Below the pieces are notes generated by a model that was not told the DNA's origin, ran no database searches, and saw only the letters and a program-made list of their open reading frames with translations. Positions 1 to 11,564 of a stretch of 64,000 nucleotides of DNA are shown piece by piece. Position 1 is the stretch's first letter; each line of letters begins with the position of its first letter. The position numbers and the translations under genes are program-made. The stretch is from Chaetomium olivaceum (Eukaryota; Ascomycota; Sordariomycetes; Sordariales; Chaetomiaceae), in NCBI GenBank assembly GCA_039881045.1, contig JAYWVB010000068.1, positions 1-64,000 on the forward strand, in the 5' to 3' direction.

Positions 1-848
1 CGGTAAAGGCCATTGAATATAGCTAGTCGAAACACCCAGATATTCCAGGTAGTCACCATAATAGCTAAAGCTGTCCCCGAGACACACCTGCCGCCCATCG
101 AACCCACATCAACTCGAAAATTATCATTGCCGCCAACACTGCTCCGAGGGATACACGTTATGGTCATGTCGAGGGAATCAAAAACCCACGGTTCAGGCAC
201 ATATTTTCAGAACATCACAGGTGACAGGGGAGGTCCAGTCAAACGTTCTGCTTTAAGCCTGCAGACTGACTGGGAGCTCTTCTCTAGTTGATACTTACTA
301 GGATTGACTGGGTTGAGCCTCGATGCTCCCGACGTCAACCTGCCCCGGATCGGTTTCCTCATGGGGATTGAGCAGTGAAATGAGCGCGTGGTCGCTTTTC
401 CCGTCCTATGATGGTTCCAGACTTCCAGTAACTTCCAAAACGGCCAATAGGGTGCCGAGCAACGAATCCAGGCATCCAAAGTGATTCCAAACGCGCTTGA
501 TTCCGAAGGATCACGCATGCATCAATCATGGAAATCCTTCTTGCAAGCAAACGGTGAGTCAACCAACACCATTACTCGGCACTTCTGGAACCAATCACGT
601 CTGAACTTGCTGACCGGATGTAAGCAAGGTCGAAGCGACCCAGAGGCGTTCGATCCCGCGAATTCCCGACCAAGCTCAGCCACGCAAACGCTGAAATGAC
701 TAGATTATGACGGATATAAGACATATTCATCTCACGCAATGTCCCAGGGAGGTCATCATGCATGTTCGAATTCCAATCCTTGAATTTGACACTGCAGATC
801 AGCCTCCTCCCAAGTACTTTGCACTTCCAGTAATCCACACAACACGCA
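1..848. other. Intergenic, no gene recognised
   Basis: Only short overlapping open frames on both strands, none resembling a known family and none with a plausible intron pattern. The last few hundred bases are presumably promoter and leader of the glutathione S-transferase gene. No repeat or RNA gene was recognised. Confidence 0.5.
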
Positions 849-1797
849 ATGGCCTTGCAAGATATGCCAACCCAGGCTCCACAGCCTAAGATCACACTTT
901 ACTGGTCAGTGTCCAAGTCACCGTCTTAAACCAACCTCAAACACTAACCTGGTGCATCTAGGCTCGATGAGTCTCGTGCACAGCGCATCGCCTGGCTCCT
1001 CGAGGAACTCAACCTCGACTACGATGTTGAGATCTTCCATCGCAATGCAGACATGCAGGCTCCCCCTGAGCTAGAAAAGCTTCATCCCTTGGGGAAAGCG
1101 CCTATCCTCAGCATCACGCTACCAGATCCCACAGACCCAGCCAAGGAAAAGAAGATCATGCTCGCCGAGAGCGGCGCAATCGCAACATTTTTCACCGAGA
1201 ATTTTGGCCGTGCGACATCCCTTTCTCCCAAGAGATATCTCGATGGGCACGAGGGCCAGGCTGGAGCCGAGACAGACGAGTGGATGCGTTACCAGTACTT
1301 CCTACATTACCCCGAGGGCAGCCTGATGCCGCCTATCTTGGTGTCAATTGTGCTGTCAAGTAAGTGAAAACAATTCCCCGGCAGCTCAGCCGTGGCTTGC
1401 TAAAAGATGGCGTGCTCTAGTTCTGAAGGGCCCCAAGATCCCCTTCTTCATCCGCCCCATCACAACCAGCATCGTCGACAAGTTGTTTGAGGCCTTTGTC
1501 ATCCCAGAAATGGCCAAGCACTTCAGTTTCCTCGAGTCGCAACTGGAATCGTCTCCCGGGAATGGGCAATACCTATGCGGCTCGCACTTAACAACCGCCG
1601 ACATCCTCATAGGTTTCCCTTTGCAGCTGGCACGAATGGAACTTGGTGAGCACAGAGTCGGCAAAGGCCAGGGGACGATCAAGGATAAGTTCCCAAAGCT
1701 ATGGGCATACCTGAAACGGCTGGAAGAGGAGCCCGGGTTCAAGCGGGCTGATGCCAAAACTGCGGAGTTAGAAAAGAAGACAGGAGGAAAAGAATAA
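849..1797 (+). CDS. Glutathione S-transferase
   Basis: Three exons, 849-904, 962-1359 and 1421-1797, give 276 aa. Introns of 57 and 61 nt start with GTCAGT and GTAAGT, end in TAG, and keep the frame exactly. The product should conjugate glutathione to electrophiles in the cytosol. The N-terminal thioredoxin-like half starts at about residue 15 (KITLYW) and continues through ESRAQRIAWLLEEL and the conserved GKAPIL segment, which contains the cis-Pro of the glutathione site. An AESGAI stretch follows, matching the ESxAI motif. The C-terminal half is the usual helical domain with the LTTADI motif (N-capping box). A second in-frame ATG lies at 864, so the first five residues are uncertain. The P450 gene is convergent, with only about 150 bp between the stop codons. 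The GST fold is clear; the subclass (Gst3/GTT1-like) is inference. Confidence 0.92.
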
Positions 1798-1948
1798 CTA
1801 GGTGGAAATCCCGCCAGACGCCTGGCTAGAATTACCGAGGTTTGTATGATATCTCCCACATGTGTTGAGCGCCTGTGGCCTGTACTAGGTACCTTTACAA
1901 CAATTATCCTGCTCATGCAACTATCACTCCAACTACCACGCCGTTTCT

Positions 1949-3898
1949 TTACATCTTCACCGGCGTGAGGCGCAAAAAGAGCTCTGTCTTCTTCCAGATG
2001 GTGTACACCTTGGCGTCCTTCAGCCAATTCTTGCTCCGCGGTGAGAGTTCCATGTCAAACTCGAACACCATGCGCGCAATGACGACTCTCATCTCGGCAT
2101 AGGCGAGGCTATACGGGTTAGCAGGGTCTCAGTTTTACAGTAACGCGGGGGCTGATGGATGCAACTCACTTCCTCCCGACACAGTTCCTCGGACCAACAC
2201 TAAAGGTCTGCATGGCGTCGAGCCGGTCTCCGTCGACATCCTTCTCATCCCGCTCCTTGGCCTCGCCGAGCTCGGCGTCGATCTTGTTCAGCCACCGCTC
2301 AGGCCGGAAGGCGAAGGGGTCGCGCCAGTGCTGGGAGCTGTGGTTGATGGCGTATTGCTGGATCTCGACAATGGTCTAATAGTCATTTTGTCAGCCTCAA
2401 AGCGTCCTGGAAAGTTGCGTATAGCTGCTAGCTCACCTTCTCGGTAACCCACTCGCCCGCGATCATCTCGCCTCCCTCGTGCACATCACGCGGAAGGTTA
2501 CTGACGGCCGGGGGATAACGGCGCAACCCCTCGTTGAGACAAGCCAGCAGGTAGGGCAGCCGGGAAACCGAGGCGATGGTGATCTCGTCGGCGCTCTTGA
2601 ACGCGGACCGCACCTCCTTGTTCAGCTTCTCAAGAGCGTCGGGGTTCTGCAGGAGGTGAAAGGTGACGCCTGCCATCAAACTGGCTGTGGTCTCAGATCC
2701 GGCGGCGGCAATGAGGGTGGCGTTGGACTGGAGGCGTTGGATATCGAGGTTCTGTCAAATCTCCGGTTAGCCCAACATCCTTTTCTTCGCAAGACCACCG
2801 AAGCCAAGCCAAGGCAGGTAAGTGACGTGGTTACTCACCCATTCTTTCCGCTTGCTCATCAGCCCCTCGAACAGATCATTCCGCTCCTGGCCCATATCCA
2901 ACCGATGCCGCAGCTTCTTCTCCATCATCATCATCATCTGCTTGAACGAATCCCAGGCGGCCCACTTGACCACCGCGTTCAGCGCCCACCTAAACCCAGG
3001 GACGTTCCCCAGGCCAGCATACTTCATAGCCACAAAGGCAGCCGCCTCCGAGACCGATCCGGTAACCATATCAACAAACGGGTGCGTCTTCTCCCCCTCG
3101 AGACAGCCAAACGACTCGGCAAAGACCAAATCACCAATGATATCGAACGTGGTCCAGTTGTACCACTTGACCATATCGACTTCCTCGCCCAACTCCGTCT
3201 TCCGCCTCAACCCCCCGACCAACTGATTCACATGCCGCATAATCACCGGCTCATGCTCCCTCATCGAACGGTCACTAAACCCAGCCGCCACCGCCCTGCG
3301 CAGCCTGGAATGCTCCTCGCGATCTGCATCCAAGATATTGGGCGCGTCCATGCCATCGCGATCAATCAGCTGCTTCCGGTAAAACATATCACTCTTGCCA
3401 TTCTCCCTTAGCGCAATATGGTCACCGGCCCGGTGCCCGAAAATGTCCTTCCACGCGCGGGGGTCGGTGTAGGACAGGTGGTTAGGCCCGAGGCGCACGA
3501 CGGGGCCGTACTTTTCGTGCAGGGCATGGACTTGCAGGGGGCCGGAGCCGGAAGCGATGCGCAGGGCGTGGGAGATGGGGAGGGCACGGGAGAGGAGGGG
3601 CCCCGGGTACCGGCGCAGGGGGTGCAGGAAGAGGTTATAGAGGGCGAGGAAGAAAAAGTAGGTGGTTGTCTGTGGGTGGTGTTAGTTGGGTGCCGAGAAC
3701 GGGACTTATTAGAGGGCTGAAGGCTGGGGAGACTTCAATGGGGAGGACAGGGGACTAGTTCGAAAGTGAGGCAAGCATCTGCAGTGAAGGTGTGGGGAAG
3801 AGGAAGACAAGACTAAGTCGACCTACGAGGACAGGGACGACGACAACGAGGATCCGGAGAACCGAGGGGAGGTTCTGGAGGGCCGTGTCGAGCAACAT
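1949..3898 (-). CDS. Cytochrome P450 monooxygenase
   Basis: Five exons on the minus strand (3898-3827, 3669-2839, 2751-2437, 2375-2170, 2108-1949) give 527 aa, a normal length. Introns of 157, 87, 61 and 61 nt restore the frame exactly. A hydrophobic N-terminal anchor (about residues 10-45) suggests ER attachment. Diagnostic motifs are all present: I-helix oxygen-binding AAGSETT at about 317-323, K-helix EGLR at 375-378, PERW at about 431-434, and the heme loop FSVGPRNCVG with ligand Cys471. The N-terminal part resembles the CYP65/isotrichodermin C-15 hydroxylase-like group, but the substrate cannot be told. A TATATA run at about 4034-4042 lies some 140 nt before the start. It neighbours GST, NmrA-like and methyltransferase genes, which fits detoxification or secondary metabolism; that link is inference. 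Confidence 0.93.
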
Positions 3899-5468
3899 GA
3901 TGGGCGATCTTGATCACCGAGGATCAGGTCATGCAAGGGTGGTTGTTACTGGTGCTTTACGCCGCGTACAGAAACGGACGACTTCTGAAGAGAACGTAGG
4001 GAAAGGACTTGCAAAGGGAGAGTTACTTGTGCGTTATATATCGATCGGTACACAGTGCAGCACGCAGCGGTACCCTATCCGCCACGCGGCCAACGTTGTA
4101 CTATCTCTGTACTATGTTGCATTCTCATAAAATGCCGGGGTTCTGGGGAACGCCGAGAGCCCGCCACATCAAGAACTTGAAACCGGACATCTGAGGATAC
4201 AAAGAGGATCAAGCCTTAGCTCCGCTCCTCTCCCGCTCCTCTGCCGCTCGTTCCTGTAACGGGGGTTCGGGTGGACCACGGAGACTTTCGCCAATGCCGG
4301 CTGGGGTATTTCTAGGTGCGATGTAACCAGACTGCTTAACCGCTGGCGGGCGAGCAGGGTTTGACATTGACGGTAGGCAGACGCTGTTTGCTGTAGGAAG
4401 ACCCTGTTGAATCATCGGTCCATTCTTGGCTCCAGAGGCTGGCTTGGCGACAACAAGGTGGGAGACAAATGCAAGCTTCGCGCAACGAAGTTTCCGGTAT
4501 CTGACCAGAGCTTCCCCGAACCCCCCCCCTGTCCCCCACCGTGCAGCGACGCTCCCTCACACAGGCTTGGGATTTCAAAGCTGCGGCGCAACTCGGCTAC
4601 AAAAGGACAAACTCCCCGCCCTCGATGTAACTAGGGGGTCCAGACGAGTGGCCGTCATCTGATGGATGGAGGGAACCCTTGACCTCAGTGGCGTGGCTCA
4701 GAATGACCTCATTGTGTTGGCACGTCAGTTCGCCCGGGCTGCTGCCGGGGTGCGAAATGACCCGTCCTCCCGCTGCCCGAGCCTTCAGTGGCTTTGCTGA
4801 CAGGGCAGGGGCTTTCCAGGCCCTCCACGCCCCATTCCTTCACACTACCTAGGTATTCGGATTTGTCCGTTGTGTTTACTTGGTGTTAGTGCTGACAAAA
4901 AGTATAGGGGCCGTGTCGGGTAACAGGGGGCCGGCATCTTCCTTGACCAATAACTAGCCAGTTTGCTGGTCTGACGGTGAGTGCGTCGGCATACCAAAAC
5001 TTGCAACGGTGAGCATGCCCACCTAACACTCTATCGGGGAGTATACAGATGTACACCGTTACTCTACATTGGGAATTCTGTTCTCGCCGCCTTCATCCCT
5101 CAATCAGACACTGTCTTCCGTTCCGTGTTCCATCATAAACTCGTCATATGCATAAGGCCGAAAGCCTGAAATCCTTCGGGCAAATCAAGCTCGGCCGAAT
5201 TGTGCCTGCTGTTGATGGTATTTGATCGACGCTGTGAGCCCCCCTACTGCTCCTGCTTGAGTTGTTCGTTCTTGCGTCTAACCCCTAGAGCACCCCTGCT
5301 GGGCCAGACGCGTGGCTCCAGCCCCTTGAATATCTATTTTCTCGTCAAGAGGCGGGCCCTCGTCCACGTTTCAAACTTTCTCGTCAAAACCACCAGCCAT
5401 TTGAGTGCGGCCACCGTACCTGTCTGCTTTCCCTCGGCCTTCGCCCTGCGGCCCACGCATCCGGCGTT
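3899..5468. other. Intergenic between P450 promoter and J-like gene 3' end
   Basis: No coding exon could be assembled. It holds the presumed P450 promoter (TATATA near 4034-4042 on the far side of the start) and several short random open frames. No repeat longer than a few units was noticed. Confidence 0.5.
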
Positions 5469-6269
5469 CTACTCTCGGCGAAGACTGGTCAATTTCTCCG
5501 CCACAGCCTTGGACTCTTGGACTGCCTTCTCCATCCTATCCAGTCGCACTTGGACCGATTTCCACACCTGCTCCGCGCTGCTCCGTGCTCGGCGCGCTTC
5601 GTCCTCGGAGAACCACCAGTGCGCGTAGTCGCTCCACGCCGGGTGCGATGTAGCAGGAGGGTAGTGGGCAGGCGCAGCAGCATGCACAGGAGCATGCACA
5701 GCGATTGGCATGTCTTGGCTCAGTGAGGATGAGGATATCCTGCGCTTGGTATCACTGAACTTGTCATGGCTGATCCCCTCGGTCACGCCCTGTCGTTTGA
5801 GCCTGCTGAAGTGGTGATGTTCGACCGCCTTCACATCGTTTGTGAGCTGTTCCACGTTTTGTTTCATTTTCGTCTCAAACCCCTCGAGCACAGTCAGCTG
5901 GGATATGACTTTTACGTCGTATTTATGGCGACTCAGAGGATTGCATAGGACGGCGTAGGCTTGTCGGACCTGAGGACAGGACGATGAGCAGTGAGCATAT
6001 GCTTGTCGACAAATAAGAGACAAGGGGATTTGTGTTGATGACCATGTATGTACCTGAAAATGAGCTGCGATGGTATCCTCCAAGCCATGGCCAACGATGT
6101 TTTTAGAGACTTCCAGCGCTTCCCAGTGCCGGTAGGTGTCGTTGATCTCTTGCTGGCTCGAGCTCGAATGTACCCCCAGAACCGCGTAAAAGTCGATGTC
6201 GAGCGTCTATGACTGTGTCAAGTCTCTTGGGGACTGGGTTACATTGGCTTCTACAGCTGACAGCGACAT
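5469..6269 (-). CDS. J-domain-like protein lacking the HPD motif
   Basis: Proposed exons 6269-6255, 6206-6054 and 5969-5469 give 222 aa. The last two are well supported, as both sides of the 84-nt intron belong to one J-like fold. The first exon (MSLSA) and its 48-nt intron are tentative. Residues about 6-70 read like a J domain: DFYAVLGV at its start, a QQEIN..YR helix, then VRQAYAVLCNP and RHKYD at its end. The His-Pro-Asp loop needed to stimulate Hsp70 ATPase is absent; HWEALEVSKN occupies that place. The C-terminal third is a charged probable coiled coil (RSSAEQVWKSVQVRLDRMEKAV) with an HWWFSEDEARRAR segment. It is therefore a J-like protein unlikely to activate Hsp70 in the classical way. 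Its partner and role are unknown. Confidence 0.7.
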
Positions 6270-6589
6270 GATGGTGTAAGATAACGAGACAAATTGCTAG
6301 AGATAGGCCGAAATAACTGTGGCTGGTACTGCGTTGGGCGCTGGATGATGGCATCTCTGGTAATGACTGGGCGGAGGAACGTGCTAGGTAAGGACATCAA
6401 AAGGACGGCTGGACGGAGTGAACTGGCTGAAAATATGGGTGAGGGAAAGAACACTTTGGAAATCTTTGACTCAGCCCTCGCTAGCTTAAAAGAAATCAAG
6501 AAGAAAAAAGGGAAGAAAAAATAAAAGAGATGAGGGAGAGGAATACTAAAAGTAGAAACAGAAGGAAAGAAATATAATCAATTGGAAAA

Positions 6590-6750
6590 CATAGCAAGAA
6601 GAGATGGGGGAGAGAAATAATGTAAACAGAAATGGAGAAAGTAAAAGAAGTAAAAACGACCTTCTTCGGACTTCCGGAACTGTTGTTTCGTCCCTACTCC
6701 TTGAGTTTTTATAGTTTGAGCCTGGTTTCGTTTTGCTCATGGGGTGCTCA
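6590..6750 (-). repeat. Dispersed repeat, copy A
   Basis: A purine-rich tract followed by a conserved core, GACTTCCGGAACTGTTGTTT then CGT-CCTAC (core about 6668-6696), ends near a GGGGTGCTC. A second copy in the same orientation lies at 28344-28506. Both sit a few hundred bases or less beyond the stop codon of a minus-strand gene. It could be a SINE-like or solo terminal element, or a processed remnant; the class is not identifiable and the strand is arbitrary. Confidence 0.6.
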
Positions 6751-6857
6751 AGTAACAACGACGCCGTCACAAAGAACGTGAGGCATGGACTTGGCTTTAG
6801 TTATAATATCAATCCTGGGAGTTACTACCCGCTGCTCAACGTATTCAATAAGTCCAA

Positions 6858-8074
6858 TCACCCGCTCAACACAGCCGCCCATTCTTGCCGCGCCAGTGAC
6901 TCCTCGACAGTCAGCATGGGGCAGTCAATACCGACCTAGCAGTAATAAAACGCAACAAGTCAGTCAAGGTCACAAGCTCAGGCGTTGCTTGTATGGAAAT
7001 CTCACCTTGCGCAAATCCTCGGCCTTCAACACGTCCATCCCGCCGTCATAGCCCGGCTCCGAGCTGTACTCAAACATTAAAGCCACCTCAATGCCGAGAT
7101 CCCGGTCGGGCACCTCGTTGACCATCTCGTCGAAGCTGATCTCCCGGTAGCGGATAGTGGCGCCCGTGACCTTGGCCCAGACCTGTACGAACTCGGCCCA
7201 GCTGAGGTACTCCCCGGCCATGTAGTCCTTGCCAGGGGGCATCTGGTGCACAGCATAAACAAAGTTGCCCGTGTCCGCGTTGACGTCGAGGTGAGGGACG
7301 GGCTTGTCCGCGTTGCAAGGAAAGCGCATCTCAAAGGTGCCGTCGTCGAGCTATGTAGTCACAGTGGCACAAATTAGCAAGGGGATGCTTTCTTCCCAGC
7401 CACCGAAGTAGCTCGGGCTGGAAACCGACCTTTTTGAAATACATCCCCGGTAGGATGCGATGGCTCGTCGTGAAGAAGCCCGTGTGAATGCACGACAATT
7501 TGGCCGCCAGCTTGGGGTGCGCCGCCGCAACGTAGTCCGGGAAGATATCGGCCTTCGCGTCGTAGTGGTACAAGTCCTTGTAGTTGCCGTTGCTGCACTT
7601 GGCGGCATGGCTCAGCGTCGACGCCAGGAGGCCGTTCTCCTCCAACGAGTCGACGACCGTCGCCGCAGCGTCGGCAATGTTCTTCCCCTGCTGATATTCA
7701 ACATCATAAGCATACCGTCTGCAAGTGATGCCGAGTTCCTGCGCCTTGGCCCGGCCGTCGGGTCGGAAGAAGGGTTCCCAGTAGTTGGTGACGCTAAAGA
7801 TGATGTTGGCGCCTGCGAAAGCCGCCTTGAGCGAGTCGACGTCGTCGAGGTCGGCTTGCACCACTTCGACTCCGAGTGCCACCAGTTCTTTGGCTGCCGC
7901 CGACGACGGGTCGCGCGTTAGACCTCGGACTGCATACCGAGAGTCTTGAAGAAAACGACGGGCTACGGAACCGCCCTGATTGCCGGTCGCGCCAACCACT
8001 ACCACAAGTTTCTTGGTGGTGTCGGTGCTGGTGGCAGTGATGTTGCCGTTGGTGTTGTGGACTGGTGACGCCAT
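6858..8074 (-). CDS. NmrA-like NAD(P)-binding Rossmann protein
   Basis: Three exons (8074-7430, 7350-7006, 6935-6858) give 355 aa, the usual size for the NmrA/HSCARG family of atypical short-chain dehydrogenases. Introns of 79 and 70 nt sit between phase-0 codons. The dinucleotide-binding GATGNQG lies at residues 28-34 directly after a VVVV strand. RGLTRDP and a QADLDD motif follow, then FSVTNYWEPFF and AYDVEYQQGKNIADAA, all typical of this fungal subfamily. The usual catalytic Tyr-Lys pair of SDR enzymes is not evident, so it may sense NAD(P)/NAD(P)H balance or act as a regulator rather than a reductase. It shares a 595-bp divergent promoter with the methyltransferase gene, suggesting possible co-expression. 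Confidence 0.92.
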
Positions 8075-8669
8075 GATTCTAGATTTTGTTCTGTAAGACG
8101 ACGCAAGTTGTTCTTGCTCCAGTCAAACTACGCGAACTGAAACATGCATGCATGCAATCACCAGCCCGTGTCCGACAGAGTACGTGCCACGAGGAGATAA
8201 GCACACAAGTGGGAACTTGGAAGGGCGCACCTCGACGATCATCTCGTCCCATGGGCATACCATCAAGTGCCACCTCACACAACCCCCCACTCTCCACGAG
8301 AAGCCCCCTCTTTTTTCTCGATGCCTGGGACGTTCCAACCCCTTTCAAATCCCTGATTTTCAGTTCTCGGCATAGGGGCGGCAGGATCGGATATCTCGGG
8401 GCCGGAACACGTTTCTCGTTCGGGCATGGCGGGTGCGACGGTACCCCGGTGGGACGACATGGACTCGGGATAGCTCGGCGGGATTCGGATGGTTCTGGCC
8501 TAGCGAGCCCAGCGTCGGTTAAGATGGAGACCCAGCAGCTTGGTTTTGCCACCCCGGTCCCGTGGCCCATATCAACTGGGTCCATCCCACTCTGACCCCC
8601 GGAAGAACCAAAGGAACGTCAAACGATCCGTTTCGGCCAGGAACCGGGGGTGTGGGCAATCAAAAAACC
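8075..8669. promoter_or_regulatory. Shared divergent promoter, NmrA-like and methyltransferase genes
   Basis: The 595 bp between two divergent starts must hold both promoters. Open frames in it on both strands (up to 169 codons) have no family resemblance. A CATGCATGCATG run is at about 8143-8154. No transcription-factor site can be named with confidence. Confidence 0.5.
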
Positions 8670-10069
8670 ATGGCATCCTCCCCCCCCAACCTCAACAACC
8701 CCACGACGAGCGAGGTTCAATCCCGTCGTGGGACGGCGTCACCGAAGTCCGAATCAGGGGCAGCACAGGATGAGCAACAAGAGAACGTTATTCCCGTTCC
8801 ATTGCAGGTTGACGTAGGTTGCACCTCCCAACACCAACACCGCCCGACCGGAAGAATCACCGCGCGAACACACATTCCTCAAGAAAAGAACCCAATGGAA
8901 CCATCGCGCTAAAACAAACCCTCCCTTCCACCCCTGCAACAGCACGACATCGACAACGATGACCACTCCGACACTGACTCAGCCTACGGCTCCCTGGCCG
9001 GCTCGAGCCGTACGGGCTCGGTAACCTCGTCCATCACCAACTACGTCTACGAAAACGGGCGGCGCTACCACGCCTACCGATCGGGCCAGTACGTGCTGCC
9101 CAACGACGATGCCGAGCAGGAGCGCCTCGATTTGCAGCACCACATCTGGCGGTTACTACTCCAGGGGGGCCTCTACACGGCACCCCTGCGCATCCCCCAG
9201 CCCGGCGAACGCATCAGCATCAGCAGCGGCAGCAGCAACGGGTCGGATTTCCGGATTCTGGATCTCGGCTGCGGCACGGGGATCTGGGCCATCGACATGG
9301 CCGACGAGTTCCCGCGCGCGTCGGTGTTTGGCGTGGACCTGTCGCCGATCCAGCCCGAGTGGGTGCCCGGCAACTGCCAGTTCTACGTGGATGATTATGT
9401 GGACGAGTGGACATACCGCGAGGACGAGGCGTTCGATTACATCCACGGCCGCGCGCTGTCGGGCACGGTCGCCGACACGGACTGGCCCAACTTCTATCGC
9501 CAGGTGCGCCAGAACTTGAAGCCGGGCGGTTGGTGTGAGATGCAGGAGTATGATGCGAACATCTTTAGCGATGATGATAGTTATGACAGGGCACCGTGGA
9601 ACAAGGTGTGGGTCGAGAAGTTGCATGAGGCGAGTACCATGTTTGGGAAGACCATCGACGTGGCGAGGAAGCACAAGCAGTGGATGATTGATGCCGGGTT
9701 TGAAGATGTGCAGGAAAAGACCATTCGGGTGAGTCTCGTTCTGGCGTCACCTTTGTTTCAACAAGGGGAGTGTCCTGTGTAGAAGTCAGGTTACTGACTG
9801 TCTGAACGTGCTCATAGATTCCCATCGGCCCCTGGGCCAAGGATCCCGCGCTCAAGGAGCTGGGTCGCTTCGAGCAGATTCACATGCAGATGTCGGTTGC
9901 CTCGCACACGCCGGCCCTTCTTACGCGAGTGTATTCCTACACGGAACAGCAGGTTCAGCTGTTGATTGAAGGTGTCAGGCGCGAGTTTCGGAGCAGGGAC
10001 TTGAGGCTGATCACATGCTACCGCTTTATCATCGGGAGGAGCCCCGGTCCCCCTGCCCCCACGGGGTGA
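8670..10069 (+). CDS. SAM-dependent methyltransferase, LaeA/UMTA type
   Basis: Exons 8670-8813, 8943-9728 and 9818-10069 give 393 aa; introns of 129 and 89 nt are in phase 0. The N-terminal 55 residues are low-complexity. Then come NGRRYHAYRSGQY and a QERLDLQHHIW helix, hallmarks of the fungal LaeA-like (UMTA) family. SAM-binding motif I is LDLGCGTGIWAID at residues 154-166, followed by GVDLSPIQPEWVPGNCQFYVDD (cofactor ribose acid and motif II) and NLKPGGWCEMQEYD (motif III/IV). The C-terminus ends ..CYRFIIGRSP. LaeA relatives act as regulators of secondary metabolism or as tailoring methyltransferases; which applies here cannot be told. Neighbouring P450, GST and NmrA-like genes favour a metabolic role (inference). 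Confidence 0.92.
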
Positions 10070-10589
10070 GCAGGAGTGAGACGAGGAGCGCTAGGCCCCT
10101 TGACGCCACGGGGTGAATAGCACCATGAGACGTGGGATTAATATTATCTTAATGAGCTGCTCTCTGTGGTTGTATACGCAGCTCGGTTTTATGTTTTGGT
10201 GAAGTAAATACATCACAATCGAGCAGTGATGGATTATCATACGAGACACCTTCCATCGACCGTATGATTTGTAGGACTGTGTGATACTCGAAGTTGCAGG
10301 TGGCATCGCCGTACGGGTTTCTGATTAGCATAAGACACCTAGCTACATTGGGAACTTCGAGTTTTTCCTGACTTTCTACTGTTTGTTAGTAGGTCGTGGC
10401 AAGGTCGGTGAAGTCGTTTCTCAGCTTGTTTTGCTGTTGCCAGTGATGGATAGGATGGTGGGGGGCGTATTCTTAGTCAGCAGTTTAAGCTTGGTCCAAT
10501 GCGTGCGACGCCGCCGTCTAAATTTTGATGGAGCAGCGACTTCCGGACTCGACTCCAGCGCTGTGACCCTCCCAACCACAAATCCAACC
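10070..10589. other. Intergenic, no gene recognised
   Basis: The downstream flank of the methyltransferase and the upstream flank of the uL15m gene. An open frame in the uL15m frame runs upstream of its ATG from 10383, but its content is not protein-like and it is treated as leader. Confidence 0.5.
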
Positions 10590-11564
10590 ATGCCCCCAAG
10601 ATTACCACTTGCGCAGGCGGCGCGATGCTGCGCTACAGCCATTGAGGCTTCTGCGAGGCCAGCGAGCTTGGTCTCCCTCTTTGCCGCCCTCTCGGTGCAG
10701 ACACGGAGCGCATCGATTCTCGCTAGTCTCTCCGACAACAAGGGCGCCTACAACAAGCGCATTCGGAAGGGTCGCGGTCCCTCGTCCGGTTACGGAAAGA
10801 CGTCTGGTCGTGGTCACAAGGGTACGGGGCAGCGTGGTAAACTGAACCCGTGGTTTCAGGGTGGTCAGACGGCCCTCATCTTCAGCCATGGCAAGATGGG
10901 CTTCGTCAACCAGTACGTGGTCCTTGCTGGCTTTGACCTCTTCGCTCCTTCCTGAAATGTCCTACTCACACATTGATACAGCCGTGCGCCTGTAATGATG
11001 GAGCTGAACCTCGACCGGCTCCAGGCCTGGATCGACGCCGGCCGTCTCGACCCGAAGAAGCCCATCACACCCCGCGAAATTATCCGATCGGGTGTCATCG
11101 GTAGCTCGATAAAGGACGGGATAAAGCTACTCGCCCGTGGCGGAGAGACGCTAAAGACGCCAATTGATATCATGGTGTCCCGGGCGTCTGCCTCTGCGAT
11201 CAAGGCGGTTGAGGATGCCGGCGGCAAGATCACAACGAGGTTTTACACGAAAGAGTCGCTGAAGAGGCTGGTCAAGGGACACAGTGTCAACACGGACAAG
11301 CCGCTGCCGTTTGGCCCAGAGCACGTCGAGGCCGTGCTAGAGAAGGCGAGGACGACCAAGAAGCACTACTACCGCCTGCCCGACCCGACAGGTCGTGAGG
11401 ATATTGAGTACTACAGGGACCCAGCCCACAGGGGATACCTGAGCCATACGCTGCAGCCAGGAGAGTCGCCCAGTTTGTATTTCAAGGTCCCGGGCGAGAC
11501 GGCAATCGTGCACAAACCCAAGTCTAAGGAGAAGGCCGCTGAGCAGGCCGCGAGGTTGTTCTAG
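10590..11564 (+). CDS. mrpl10: Mitochondrial large-subunit ribosomal protein uL15m
   Basis: Two exons (10590-10912 and 10982-11564) joined across a 69-nt intron give 301 aa. Residues 1-45 form an Arg/Ala/Ser-rich mitochondrial targeting sequence without acidic residues. The conserved L15 rRNA-binding segment GRGPSSGYGKTSGRGHKGTGQR lies at residues 61-82 and is followed by PWFQGGQT. The central region (LDRLQAWID, GVIGSSIKDGIKLLARG, then a VSRASASAIKAVEDAGG stretch) matches the L15 core. A fungal C-terminal extension carries HKPKSKEKAAEQAARLF. It assembles into the mitochondrial 54S subunit. The ATG was chosen because the open frame upstream of it has no protein-like content. The yeast homologue is MRPL10. 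Confidence 0.94.
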
